From: Desulfocicer vacuolatum DSM 3385
Lineage (GTDB): Bacteria; Desulfobacterota; Desulfobacteria; Desulfobacterales; Desulfobacteraceae
Length of the DNA: 64,000 bases
Direction: 5' to 3'
Assembly (NCBI RefSeq): GCF_900176365.1
Contig: NZ_FWXY01000003.1
Span: forward strand, 1-64,000
Of this stretch, positions 34,523 to 43,262 are shown piece by piece. Position 1 is the first letter of the stretch, and the number at the start of each line of letters is the position of its first letter. The notes beneath the pieces were generated by a model that did not search any database, was not told the DNA's origin, and saw only the letters and a program-made list of their open reading frames with translations. Made by a program: the position numbers and the translations under genes.

Positions 34523-35842
34523 TTATTTCAGATCTTTAATTCCCTTCAAAAGAATGTCAAATAACACCTTTACCTCATCTTCTTCCATGCAGGAAAAGGC
34601 AACCCTGATATTTCGCTGACCAATGGCGATGAGTCCCACCCCATAGGTATCCAGCAGATGCAGCCGAAGGGTTTCAGCATCCACGTCCTTAAGGCGAACA
34701 CACATAAAATAACCGGAATTAAAGGGATACACATCCCAGGCATCCCGGTAGACGGGATCCTTTAATACCGATTTAATGGCCTGGGCCCGGGATTTGAGGA
34801 TATCAAATTTCTCTTTTTTCTCATCACCATATCCCGCAGCTTCCATACCCTTTAAGAGAATGGACTGGCTCAGATGGGAGACATTGGAACTATTGCCCCT
34901 GATACAACCGGCTGTTTTCTGTTCCATGGCGGCATAAAGGGGGCCAAGGTCTTGGGACGCCTGTGACGCACAAAAACCATAGGTCACAAAACCGGTGCGA
35001 AGCCCCCAGACATAATCTTCCTTTGTGGCTCCGTCCAGTTTAACCGCAGCAATGCGTTCATGGCTACCGGCCAAAAGGGAAAAAATCGATTCCTTCATGG
35101 TCTCTTCTTCAAAGAAAAGACCAAAATAAGCATCATCACAGCCCACCACAACGTTGCTGCCTTTTTGGGCAATATCCACAAGGATGGCGGTGATTTTTTC
35201 AGCTTCGGCAACGGTGGGGGAATATCCACTGGGATTGTTGGGAAAATTGAGAATGGTGATAATTTTTTTACCGGTGGCGGCCCGATCCCTCACGGCCTTT
35301 TCAAAGGCTTCTATATCCAGACCGGTGAGATCGGCATTAAATGTGTTGTAGGTGACCACCCGGGCCTGGTTTCTGACACCAAAGGTCATGTTGTAATTTC
35401 CCCACATCATATCAGGTAAAATAACAACATCACCGGGATCCATCCACATGTCGGCAAAGGTACTGACGGCATGGGTGATACCCGAGGTTACCACAGGAAG
35501 ACTGACGCATTTCCCTTCCAGGGACGAATTTTTTTCAAACAACGATTTCTGCCATTGTTCCCTCAGGGTGGGCAGACCAAATGAAGGGGCATAGGGAAGG
35601 AATGCATCGGGTTCCAATCCGCCCACCGGTGAGGTGATGGAAGAAAGGCTCATTACCTTACCCTTTTCTTTGGCAATGCCGATGGTGGCATTTATTTTAT
35701 GGGCTTTCTGCTTTGCTTCAGCGCTTTGGGTCAATATTCCCCGGGGAAAAAAAAGTTCTTTTCCCATGCGGGACAACATATCATAAACATATGGATTCAA
35801 CTGTTTGATCACAGCATTGGACTCTTCGGCCAGCACGTTCAT
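34523..35842 (-). CDS. PLP-dependent class I/II aminotransferase
   Basis: A 439-aa fold-type I enzyme. LPVVTSGITHAVSTFADMWMDPGD and ILNFPNNPSGYSPT give the PLP/substrate region. CDDAYFGLFF supplies the Asp/Tyr contacts to PLP. The Schiff-base Lys is probably that of VKLDGATKEDYVWGLRTGF. The substrate is not identifiable; the sequence resembles aromatic/aspartate-type enzymes only broadly. No amino-acid pathway genes are adjacent. Confidence 0.85.
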   Translation of the reverse strand: MNVLAEESNAVIKQLNPYVYDMLSRMGKELFFPRGILTQSAEAKQKAHKINATIGIAKEKGKVMSLSSITSPVGGLEPDAFLPYAPSFGLPTLREQWQKSLFEKNSSLEGKCVSLPVVTSGITHAVSTFADMWMDPGDVVILPDMMWGNYNMTFGVRNQARVVTYNTFNADLTGLDIEAFEKAVRDRAATGKKIITILNFPNNPSGYSPTVAEAEKITAILVDIAQKGSNVVVGCDDAYFGLFFEEETMKESIFSLLAGSHERIAAVKLDGATKEDYVWGLRTGFVTYGFCASQASQDLGPLYAAMEQKTAGCIRGNSSNVSHLSQSILLKGMEAAGYGDEKKEKFDILKSRAQAIKSVLKDPVYRDAWDVYPFNSGYFMCVRLKDVDAETLRLHLLDTYGVGLIAIGQRNIRVAFSCMEEDEVKVLFDILLKGIKDLK

Positions 35843-35866
35843 GGTATCACATCAATCCTGATTTTT

Positions 35867-35957
35867 TATAAGAAACTCCCCGCAAATATGGGAAAATTTT
35901 CTATCTTTAGTTGTGGGCAGAAATGGATCAGAATAAGATTTGCCCGTGGCAGTTATA
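35867..35957 (+). repeat. Type A double-hairpin repeat
   Basis: Diverged copy (TATAAGAAACTCCCC...TAGTTGTGGGCAG...GCCCGTGGCAGTTATATA) placed 25 bp before the aminotransferase start, on its leader side. Confidence 0.75.
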
Positions 35958-36094
35958 TACGATCCAAGGTTAATGCGCATATCAAAGAGGGGATATGGCG
36001 TAAAAAGGGGAAGGAACATCTCCATTGGCCACGACAGCCCGGAACAAAACTGTCTTGCCGGCTGTCATGCACCAATGGGGTACCGCCATGGAGC

Positions 36095-36367
36095 CTACCT
36101 TCTTTTGGAGGCCTTGATGGGGTTAATCTTCTGTTTTTTGGTTTCCACAACAGTTTTCACATGGGTGGCCATGTTGCAGTTTCCATTTTTCCATTTTAAG
36201 GCAGGTTCCGGTGCTGCTGTGCAGTATTTACCGGTTTCATACTCGGAAATCCGCTGGCATCCTTCACACTGTTCCACCACGGGCAGGCATGCCCCGCCAT
36301 TATATTTACAGCCGCCTTTGGCCATGAAAATACATTCATCACCCTTTCGTACAGTATCACAAATCAT
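36095..36367 (-). CDS. PxxKW-family cysteine-rich protein
   Basis: A 90-aa protein started at MICDTVRKG. It has a Cys-rich pattern GGCKYNGGACLPVVEQCEGC, then YCTAAPEPALKWKNGNCNMATHVK and the tail KINPIKASKR. It matches from memory the PxxKW cysteine-rich family of Desulfobacterota, whose function is unknown. Eight or more conserved cysteines suggest a metal or FeS centre. Its 5' leader has a sigma70-like promoter and a terminator-like hairpin. The next gene upstream (kdsD) is divergent. Confidence 0.8.
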   Translation of the reverse strand: MICDTVRKGDECIFMAKGGCKYNGGACLPVVEQCEGCQRISEYETGKYCTAAPEPALKWKNGNCNMATHVKTVVETKKQKINPIKASKRR

Positions 36368-36391
36368 TTGTATCAACCCCATATCATTATG

Positions 36392-36426
36392 GCAAAAAAA
36401 AACAATGGAAATCCAACTGGATTTCC
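36392..36426 (-). terminator. Terminator-like hairpin in the PxxKW leader
   Basis: On the minus strand GGAAATCC-AGTT-GGATTTCC is followed by ATTG and eight U. It lies between the promoter at 36492-36465 and the start at 36367, so it may attenuate the gene. Confidence 0.55.
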
Positions 36427-36464
36427 GCCCTGTAATTAAACACTCAATATTTTTTAAGCAAATC

Positions 36465-36492
36465 AATATAACATAATTTAAAAATATGTCAA
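36465..36492 (-). promoter_or_regulatory. Sigma70-like promoter of the PxxKW gene
   Basis: TTGACA (36492-36487), 16-bp AT-rich spacer, TATATT (36470-36465) on the minus strand. The remaining stretch up to kdsD (36493-36759) shows no gene. Confidence 0.6.
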
Positions 36493-36759
36493 CAGATCCA
36501 TGGGGAATTGTGTTTGGCCTCAGAGAGGCTTTAAAAAATCAGGGCCTCCATCGTTCCTTTTAAGAATCCTTGATTTTTAAAGGTTAAAATGAGACTAATA
36601 AAATTGCCATGGACAAACATGTATTGCGCATCGGTTTGTCCACATCAGTGCATGGAAGTACTGTCAGATTTAAATCAGACACCCGGGAAATCCCAGAAAA
36701 CTGCCCTGCATCACCACGACGCAGGGACGGACACCGGGTTCACAACGAAACGGAACAAA

Positions 36760-37752
36760 ATGAAACCAAAACAGACCATGGCCACAGAAAAGGCAGTGGA
36801 AGTGCTGGAGCTTGAAGCCAAAAGCATCCTGAACCTCACCCATAAAATCGGGGAAGATTTTGACCAAATGGTGGATGAAATATGTAATGCATCGGGACGG
36901 GTAATTATCTCCGGCATTGGAAAGTCAGGCCTCATCGGCAGAAAAATTGTGGCCACCCTTTCCAGCACGGGCACCAACGCCATGTTCCTGCACCCTGTGG
37001 AGGCCATGCACGGGGATCTTGGCATGGTATCACCCAAGGATGTGTTCATTGCCATTTCAAACTCCGGAGAAACCGGAGAACTCAATCTGCTGCTGCCCTC
37101 CATCCGGGATCTTGGATGTATCATGATTGCCTTCACAGGCAATCCCAACTCCACCATGGCCGGGTTCTGCAGCCTTATCATTGATACCGGAGTGGAAAAA
37201 GAGGCGTGTCCCCTGGGGCTTGCCCCCACCTGCAGCACCACGGCTCAATTGGCCATGGGCGATGCTCTGGCTGTGGTATTAATCCACAAAAAACAGTTCA
37301 GGAAAAGTGATTTTAAACGCTCCCACCCCGGTGGGGCACTGGGAAAGCGCCTTTCTTTTCCCGTGGGGGAAATCATGTACACCAGCCGGGATATCCCCCG
37401 GGTGCCACCGGAAGCACCCCTGCCCCGGGCAGTGGCTCAAATGGATAAATTTCGCCTGGGGGCCGTGTTTGTCCTTGATCACCAAAATGCCCTGGAAGGC
37501 ATCCTCACCGACGGAGATATCCGTCATCTAATTGCCATGAATCCCGACACATTCACCCAGCTTTATACAAAAGAGGTGATGACCGAAAATCCCTGTGTCA
37601 TCACCGCAGACGCCCCCCTTTACCAGGCATTAAATATCATGGAAAAACGCCAGATCACCATTTTGCCGGTCACCGATGCAGCCCGCCGGGTGGTGGGCAT
37701 CCTGCATCTCCATGACATCCTTGGAAAAGGCGCATTCACCTTTTCCAGTTGA
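36760..37752 (+). CDS. kdsD: Arabinose-5-phosphate isomerase (KdsD/KpsF)
   Basis: Interconverts ribulose-5-phosphate and arabinose-5-phosphate, the first step to the Kdo of LPS. Started at MKPKQTMATEK, giving 330 aa as in the family. The SIS domain has ISGIGKSGLIGRKIVATLSSTGTNAMFLHP, HGDLGMV and SNSGETGE. A CBS pair (IMYTSRDIPRVPPE and VMTENPCVITAD) follows. The MITE is inserted at the stop codon. Confidence 0.94.
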   Translation: MKPKQTMATEKAVEVLELEAKSILNLTHKIGEDFDQMVDEICNASGRVIISGIGKSGLIGRKIVATLSSTGTNAMFLHPVEAMHGDLGMVSPKDVFIAISNSGETGELNLLLPSIRDLGCIMIAFTGNPNSTMAGFCSLIIDTGVEKEACPLGLAPTCSTTAQLAMGDALAVVLIHKKQFRKSDFKRSHPGGALGKRLSFPVGEIMYTSRDIPRVPPEAPLPRAVAQMDKFRLGAVFVLDHQNALEGILTDGDIRHLIAMNPDTFTQLYTKEVMTENPCVITADAPLYQALNIMEKRQITILPVTDAARRVVGILHLHDILGKGAFTFSS

Positions 37753-37947
37753 TTTACTCAACTTTCGGTGTTCGCATTTCGTGGTAGGGTCAGGCTTTCG
37801 TTATTAACATTATCGAGACTTTTTTCGTTGGCAAAGGCCTTGGTCGATAACATCAATAACAAAAGCCTGACCCGTCGGCACACTGAGCCCATCGGTACAT
37901 TTAAAAATGCCGGCTTTGAAATGAAGGCCGAAAGTTGAGTTGATTTA
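37749..37947. mobile_element. MITE with terminal inverted repeats and target duplication
   Basis: Left TIR CTCAACTTTCGG (37757-37768) and right TIR CCGAAAGTTGAG (37928-37939) are perfect. They are flanked by the direct repeat TTGATTTA (37749-37756 and 37940-37947). Inside, GGGTCAGGCTTTCGTTATTA (37787 on) pairs with a near-complementary arm ending at 37873: about 26 of 30 positions match around a 27-nt loop. There is no coding capacity. The insertion abuts the kdsD stop (37750-37752). Confidence 0.8.
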
Positions 37948-37997
37948 TGTGCCACAGCCCATCATGGCACACCACCCCAAAGTAAAGGATACACACC

Positions 37998-39323
37998 ATG
38001 AAAACAACGGATATAATCACCCGGATCCAGACATTGGGAGATGCTGCCATTGACTCCCCCCTGGCAAGCCGCAGCCAGGGAGGATACACCCAGAATTTTG
38101 TATCCGATGACCGTAGAATTGCATACAATGTGGACCCCGAGAAACTGGCCGCTGACCTTAAGACCCACGGCACCGTCCCCGGATTTGAATCAGCTGGTCC
38201 CCGGAAAAAAATCTACTTTGACCCCAGTAAACTCAAGTGTGCCATTGTCACCTGCGGCGGCCTCTGCCCCGGGCTCAACGATATCATACGCTCGGTGGCT
38301 CTGGAGCTTCACCATTGCTACGGGGTGCGACACATCTACGGCATGAAATACGGACTCCAGGGCTTCATTCCCCAATACGGTCATGACACCGTTGACCTGA
38401 CCCCGGACTATGTGTCCCAGATAATGGACATGGGGGGAACAGTGCTTGGTTCCTCCCGGGGCACCCAGGACATGGACGACATCCTGGATTGTCTGGAGCG
38501 CATGAGCATTGGAATTCTTTTCATGGTGGGGGGGGACGGCACCCTCATGGCAGCCAAAAAAATAACAGACAAAATCAAGGAAAGAAATCTTAAAATAAGC
38601 GTCATTGTCATTCCAAAAACCATTGACAATGATATTTTTCTGGTATCCAGATCCTTTGGATTTGACACCGCCGTGGACATTTCCACCAATGCCATTAAAG
38701 GGGCACACAACGAGGCCGCCGGATACCCCTTTGGCATTGGCCTGATTAAACTCATGGGCCGTCATTCAGGTTTTCTTGCTGCCACAGCCGCTCTGGCCCA
38801 GCAGGATGCCAATTTTGTCCTTATTCCTGAAATTGACATTGATCTTTACGGCCCATCGGGGTTTCTAACAGCCCTTGAGACCCGTATTACCCAGCGAAAG
38901 CACGCTGTCATCGTGGTTGCCGAAGGGGCAGGACAGAAATTTTTCACGGACCAGGCCACGGAATATGACCCATCCGGGAACATCAGACTCAAAGACATCG
39001 GTGTATTTATTAAAAACGAAATCACCCAGTGGTTCAATGAGAAACAGATCCCGGTCACCCTCAAATATATTGATCCAAGTTATATGATCCGCAGCCTGCC
39101 AGCCAACGCCAACGACAGCGTTTATTGCGGGTTTCTGGGCAGAAACGCCGTCCACGCAGGCATGGCAGGCAAGACAGGACTTCTCATCAGCCACTGGAAC
39201 AATCACTACGTGCACATTCCCATGGAGGCCTCAGCCGGTAAAAGAAAGCAGGTGGACCCCCACGGCAGGCTATGGCAATCGGTGCTGGAAGCCACAGGAC
39301 AAGGTTCTCTGGTTAATGGGTAA
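37998..39323 (+). CDS. 6-phosphofructokinase, ATP-type with Lys124
   Basis: A 441-aa PfkA-superfamily enzyme converting fructose-6-phosphate to the 1,6-bisphosphate. It has CGGLCPGLNDIIRS near residue 90, GGDGTLMAAKKI and the catalytic PKTIDNDI, then MGRHSGFLAATAAL. Gly in GGDGT points to ATP as donor, whereas Lys in PKTIDND is typical of PPi-dependent and plant/trypanosome-type enzymes. The combination marks the group III-like branch, mostly ATP-dependent. The N-terminal ~85 aa extension is usual there. The 3' end overlaps the convergent lipoprotein gene by 11 bp. Confidence 0.88.
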   Translation: MKTTDIITRIQTLGDAAIDSPLASRSQGGYTQNFVSDDRRIAYNVDPEKLAADLKTHGTVPGFESAGPRKKIYFDPSKLKCAIVTCGGLCPGLNDIIRSVALELHHCYGVRHIYGMKYGLQGFIPQYGHDTVDLTPDYVSQIMDMGGTVLGSSRGTQDMDDILDCLERMSIGILFMVGGDGTLMAAKKITDKIKERNLKISVIVIPKTIDNDIFLVSRSFGFDTAVDISTNAIKGAHNEAAGYPFGIGLIKLMGRHSGFLAATAALAQQDANFVLIPEIDIDLYGPSGFLTALETRITQRKHAVIVVAEGAGQKFFTDQATEYDPSGNIRLKDIGVFIKNEITQWFNEKQIPVTLKYIDPSYMIRSLPANANDSVYCGFLGRNAVHAGMAGKTGLLISHWNNHYVHIPMEASAGKRKQVDPHGRLWQSVLEATGQGSLVNG

Positions 39324-40953
39324 TCTCCACAAAGGCGCCGTTTTTAACGGTGAGAAAAAAAAGTTCTTTATGCAGCTCTCCCTCCCGGTCAAACATGGTT
39401 TTACCCGTGGCGCCATCAAAAATCCGTGTGCCGGAGAGGGCATCCCTAAGGGCGGCAGCCGAGGTGACCCCGGGGTCCATCACCGTCTCCAGCAGCATGG
39501 AAACCGTGTCATGGGCAATGGCCTCAATGAATTTGGGAGGGGTTTCAAACATACCTGCAAAGGCATTTTTAAATTGCCGGGCACCTTGTCTGTCACTGTG
39601 TGCAAAGTACCCTTCGGTGATCACCGCATTTCTCACATAGGGTCCTGCCTGCTGCACCAATGAAGGGTGATGCCAGATATTGGTCCCCAAAAGCACAACT
39701 CCTGTGACATCATTATATATGAGCTGGGGGAGAATCAAAGCCAGGCGAGAGGGGGCATCTGGAATAAAAAGGGCTTCAAAATTCACAATGTACCCACCTG
39801 CCCCCCGGGTGCCCCCCACACCACCGGAACGCCGGAGTGATGCCTGTATTCCAGGATCATCAAATCCGGCGACCCGCTTTATCTCTTTGGAAAAATCAGT
39901 TTTTTTTCCATCATAAGCCACCACCTTTCGAACCTGTCCTCCCCTCTCCATGACCTTGTCACAAAAAAAGTCCGTTAACTTCCGGCCATATTTATCCCGG
40001 GGATGGAGGACCGCAAAGTGCGTCACCCCCAGGTACCCCATGGCATGGGAAACCAGAGCCTCCACCTGCATGGCCGGGGTGATAAAATTGGAAAAAACAT
40101 AGTCTCCGGTCTGGACCACGGTATCTTTCTGGGTCATGGCAATCATGGGAATACCATGGGACTGGGCCACACCGGCAACATCCTGGGCCGTGACCATGGG
40201 ACCCACAATGCCCATAACCCGGTCATCCACCAACTCCTGCATGCGCTGCAACGCAATGTCTCTGTCCGATGCCGTATCCCGGATAATAAGACGAACCTTG
40301 TCCCCATATCGGGGAATCAGCCTTGCCATGGCCACCTGCACCCCCTTAAGCGCCCGTTTTCCAAACACCGCATATTTTCCAGAAAGGGGTAAAAGGCAAC
40401 CTATTTTAATCCCCTCACTTTTTTTCACCGTGATAATTTCCAAAAGTTGACGGGCATCGTCCACACGCCTGCCATGGGGGTATTGCCGAAGATAAGACTG
40501 CAACAGATCCCGGGAAATCTCCTTTTCTCCCCGGGCCGCATATCGATACCCTAAGGCATAAAGAACAAATGAAGGGGGAATCTGTGAATCTGTACCGGTC
40601 TTAATCCCCCGGAGCAAGTCCACATCACATCTGAGCAGCACAGACTCCATTGAGTCAAGGATCACGTTTTTATCATTTCCCACAGCCCTGGGCAATGCCA
40701 CCCCATAAAGATCCAGGGCCGCCCTATAGTTTCCCACCCCGGCAAGTTGCCCCCCCCGCTGCACAAGGCTTGCCACACTTGGGATTTCAGCAGCATTCCC
40801 GGCAGCGGTAGGGCCATTGTTTCCAGGAACGGTTGCGGCCTGCCCCCCGGCAGGGGGCAATGAAGGATCTGGGGATATTGTTTTTTTGGCACATCCTGAC
40901 AGAACAAGCAGTATCCACAATACCGTCACCCATGCACATTTTTTTTTATTCAT
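39313..40953 (-). CDS. LpoA-like penicillin-binding-protein activator lipoprotein
   Basis: The start at MNKKKCAW is chosen because GGAAGGA lies just before ATGATG. A lipoprotein signal ends LLVLSGC, with Cys near 17. A Ser/Pro/Gly/Ala-rich linker and a TPR-like helical segment (YRAALDLYGVAL, LLQSYLRQYPHGRRVDDARQLLE) precede a periplasmic-binding-protein fold from about residue 180 (IKIGCLLPLSGKYAVFGKRALKGVQVAMA). This is the layout of LpoA, which activates the peptidoglycan synthase PBP1A. In this phylum the partner is untested, and a branched-chain-type ligand binder is the alternative. Confidence 0.78.
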   Translation of the reverse strand: MNKKKCAWVTVLWILLVLSGCAKKTISPDPSLPPAGGQAATVPGNNGPTAAGNAAEIPSVASLVQRGGQLAGVGNYRAALDLYGVALPRAVGNDKNVILDSMESVLLRCDVDLLRGIKTGTDSQIPPSFVLYALGYRYAARGEKEISRDLLQSYLRQYPHGRRVDDARQLLEIITVKKSEGIKIGCLLPLSGKYAVFGKRALKGVQVAMARLIPRYGDKVRLIIRDTASDRDIALQRMQELVDDRVMGIVGPMVTAQDVAGVAQSHGIPMIAMTQKDTVVQTGDYVFSNFITPAMQVEALVSHAMGYLGVTHFAVLHPRDKYGRKLTDFFCDKVMERGGQVRKVVAYDGKKTDFSKEIKRVAGFDDPGIQASLRRSGGVGGTRGAGGYIVNFEALFIPDAPSRLALILPQLIYNDVTGVVLLGTNIWHHPSLVQQAGPYVRNAVITEGYFAHSDRQGARQFKNAFAGMFETPPKFIEAIAHDTVSMLLETVMDPGVTSAAALRDALSGTRIFDGATGKTMFDREGELHKELFFLTVKNGAFVEITH

Positions 40954-40972
40954 CATTCCTTCCATATTTTTT

Positions 40973-41063
40973 TATAAGAAATACTCCGCAAACCAAGGGT
41001 GTATTTCAAGCTTTGTTGTGGGCGGAACCGGATCAGAATACGGTCTGCCCTTGGCAGTTATAT
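40973..41063 (+). repeat. Type A double-hairpin repeat
   Basis: Canonical copy starting 19 bp upstream of the lipoprotein start and ending TTGGCAGTTATATG, where a type C unit begins. Confidence 0.85.
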
Positions 41064-41167
41064 GAAAAAGTGGGTGCTCGGTACTGGGTATTAGGTTCTG
41101 GGTGCTCACAGCAACTACTTTTTCATTATTCGTTGTGGCTGGTACTTACAGCCATGTGGGTTATATG
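41059..41167 (+). repeat. Type C repeat (alternative left hairpin)
   Basis: TATATGAAAAAGT (41062 on) pairs through ATGAAAAAGT with ACTTTTTCAT, around imperfect GGGTGCTCGGTACTGGGTAT-like tandem motifs. TCGTTGTGGCTGG...GCCATGTGGGTTATATG follows, the family's right hairpin. The same cassette occurs at 6797-6884. Confidence 0.65.
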
Positions 41168-41350
41168 AAAAGGCAGCCTCCAAGGCAACCTCAGCAGAGC
41201 CGCCCCCCCCGATGGGTAATAGGAACCGGACAATTGAGCTGTCTACAGTTCCGGTCCGGGCCCATTGCCCATCGGGGGGCGGCGGTATAATACCATTTGG
41301 CTCCGCGTCTACGACCCTATATTTGTTGTGTCCCACAGGACATGCCCGTT
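41162..41350 (+). repeat. Type B composite repeat, copy 3
   Basis: Best-preserved forward copy: GGCAGCCTCCAAGGCAACC, the 20-bp-class inverted repeat around GATGGGTAAT/ATTGCCCATC with compensating changes relative to other copies, GGCTCCGCGTCTACGACC, then TTTGTTGTGTCCCAC and GCCCGTTTATATG. Confidence 0.85.
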
Positions 41351-41439
41351 TATATGAAATACTTCGCAGATCAGGGGTGTATTTCAAGCTTTTTTGTGGG
41401 CAGGACTGGATCAAAATAAGATCCGCCCGTGACAGCTAT
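41351..41439 (+). repeat. Type A double-hairpin repeat touching the miaA stop
   Basis: Follows type B directly, so A-C-B-A stand in series from 40973 to 41439. Its last base is the first base of the miaA stop complement (41439-41441). Confidence 0.8.
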
Positions 41440-42353
41440 CATGCCATGAATTGAGCCACCAGCTCACCGGCCTTTTTAAGATCACTTGGCTCAACCCAGA
41501 TCATCTCTTTGTCTTTGCGAAACCATGTAAACTGGCGTTTGGCATAGCGACGGGTGTCCCTTTTGAGCAATGTCACCATCTCTTCATGGGAGGTTACGCC
41601 GTTCAGATAGTCACACACATGACGATAGCCAATGGACTGCATGGATTTAAGATCACATGAATACCCCTTCTCCCTGAGATGCATCACTTCCTTCACCAGC
41701 CCCATGTCCAACATCAGGTCCACCCGCCGGTTAATACGATCATATAGACGTTCACGATCCATGGTCAGCCCCAGTTTCAGGGCGTTATAGCGCTGTGGGG
41801 CAAATTGATGGGTTTCATGAAAATGGGAAATGGGTTTACCTGTGCTCTCCAGAACTTCCAGTGCCCTCACCACCCGGAATCTGTCATTAGGGTGTATCCG
41901 GGCGCTGGCAACGGGGTCTGTCGCTGCCAGTCGCTCATGCAATGCCAAAGAGCCCCTGCGAATTGCCTCAGCCTCCAGACGGGCGATGATTTTTTCATCG
42001 GCTGTGCGGCCTTTAAACAACCCATGGAGCAATGCTTTAATATAAAAACCTGTTCCTCCGGCCACAATGGGCAATTTACCGCGCTGGACAATATCCCCAA
42101 TGGCCCGATCTGCAAGGGCCACATATTTCACCGCATCAAAATCATGGGCTGGATCAACAAAATCAATGAGATGATGGGGGGCCTGCCGTTGCTCCTCCTG
42201 ATCGGGCTTTGCCGTTCCAATGTCAAGATACTGATAAATCTGCATGGAATCCGCCCCCACAATTTCCCCTTTAAAAACAGTGGAAAGAGCAATGGCAAAT
42301 CCGGTTTTTCCCACTCCTGTGGGGCCACATATCACAATTATTTTTTTTTCCAT
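41439..42353 (-). CDS. miaA: tRNA dimethylallyltransferase
   Basis: Prenylates A37 of tRNAs that read UNN codons. The 304-aa product has the P-loop VICGPTGVGKTGFAIAL near residue 6, ADSMQIYQYLDIGTAKP, HHLIDFVDP, VAGGTGFYIKAL and the C-terminal DTRRYAKRQFTWFRKD. Its stop codon touches a repeat. Confidence 0.95.
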   Translation of the reverse strand: MEKKIIVICGPTGVGKTGFAIALSTVFKGEIVGADSMQIYQYLDIGTAKPDQEEQRQAPHHLIDFVDPAHDFDAVKYVALADRAIGDIVQRGKLPIVAGGTGFYIKALLHGLFKGRTADEKIIARLEAEAIRRGSLALHERLAATDPVASARIHPNDRFRVVRALEVLESTGKPISHFHETHQFAPQRYNALKLGLTMDRERLYDRINRRVDLMLDMGLVKEVMHLREKGYSCDLKSMQSIGYRHVCDYLNGVTSHEEMVTLLKRDTRRYAKRQFTWFRKDKEMIWVEPSDLKKAGELVAQFMA

Positions 42354-42640
42354 CCATCTTTCATATCACCATGATGATGATCTTTCAAAATAAAAAATAT
42401 GGCGTGACAACATCGCCCTTCCATGGGAACATCTTGCTCCCGGGGAAATGTCAGGTTTCCATGGAGACAGAAAAATTCTTTAAAGCCACAATGACTCAAT
42501 GCACACAGCGGTAACGGGTTATTTTGACTCACATTGATAAAACACACCATGCACACAGGAACGGCCCTTTGATTTTTCCCTCCATGCGGATATTTTTTTG
42601 GCTTTAAAATCAAGTTCCTATGGTATTCAACAAGAAACAT
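42338..42640 (-). CDS. Hypothetical Cys/His-rich small protein
   Basis: A 100-codon frame overlapping the miaA start by 16 bp. The middle (VCMVCFINVSQNNPLPLCAL, HCGFKEFFCLHG, GRCCHAIFFILKDHHHGD) has paired cysteines and a protein-like composition. No family is recognised and no strong ribosome site was seen; the true start may be at an internal Met near residue 31. It could also be a chance frame in miaA's leader. Confidence 0.35.
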   Translation of the reverse strand: MFLVEYHRNLILKPKKYPHGGKNQRAVPVCMVCFINVSQNNPLPLCALSHCGFKEFFCLHGNLTFPREQDVPMEGRCCHAIFFILKDHHHGDMKDGWKKK

Positions 42641-42776
42641 TTCCCATATTCACAGACCTGGAAGAACAAAGTGGCCTCTCAATTGCATTCACAAAATGAG
42701 GATATTTTTAAAAACTCCTCCGGGATTATGAATAAAACAGAAAACACAGACGAACTTTCTGAAATAATATAGAAAA

Positions 42777-42859
42777 GCCACAGGCAAGGTTTATTTTGAT
42801 CCAGTTTTACCCACAACAAAGTTAGAAATACTCCCCGGGGTTGCGGAGTATTTCATATA
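42777..42859 (-). repeat. Type A double-hairpin repeat
   Basis: Reverse copy in the 622-bp region left of hdrL, with an eroded right end. The rest of the region (42860-43262) holds the hdrL promoter and a long leader in which no gene or known riboswitch is recognised. Confidence 0.7.
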
Positions 42860-43037
42860 AAAAACACCCTGTATTTTTCAGGCACCTTCTTTGTTTCCTT
42901 TACACTGCCCCGGCGTGCGTGGAAAAATTCATCTTGAATACAAAATTAAGGTTCCCTTACATTTCCATGTATTTCCATGGGACAAATTTCTGAACGGAAA
43001 CTACTGAATTTAATTCACTTTTTTTATTGCAATTTTA

Positions 43038-43066
43038 TTGACAACCTTTATTTCAGCGTTTAAACT
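43038..43066 (+). promoter_or_regulatory. Sigma70-like promoter of hdrL-flx
   Basis: TTGACA (43038-43043), 17-bp spacer, TAAACT (43061-43066). This predicts a leader of about 190 nt before the hdrL ATG, long enough to hold regulation. Confidence 0.55.
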
Positions 43067-43262
43067 CAAAAACACTTGGCATTTAACCAGAACTTTGGGG
43101 AGCTGTTTTGTTTCCAAGGCGCAGCGCTTTCATGTCAGACCCAAACACCCATTACCAAAATATTTTTTAGGTTTATTCCATTTTTAAATATCAAGATTCA
43201 ACACATCCATGAAAAACAGGGAATTTGTTATCATCAAAAACCCAAATCAGGAGATTTAAAGC

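Noticed and set aside
35940-36476. 178-codon plus-strand frame
   Set aside because: It begins in a repeat and runs antisense through the PxxKW gene, whose Cys pattern is clearly the real product.
37758-37955. 65-codon minus-strand frame
   Set aside because: It coincides with the hairpin MITE and has no ribosome site or family resemblance.
43067-43262. Riboswitch in the long hdrL leader
   Set aside because: Only a weak CTTTGG/CCAAGG stem was seen. No known riboswitch core could be recognised by eye, so it is left unassigned.
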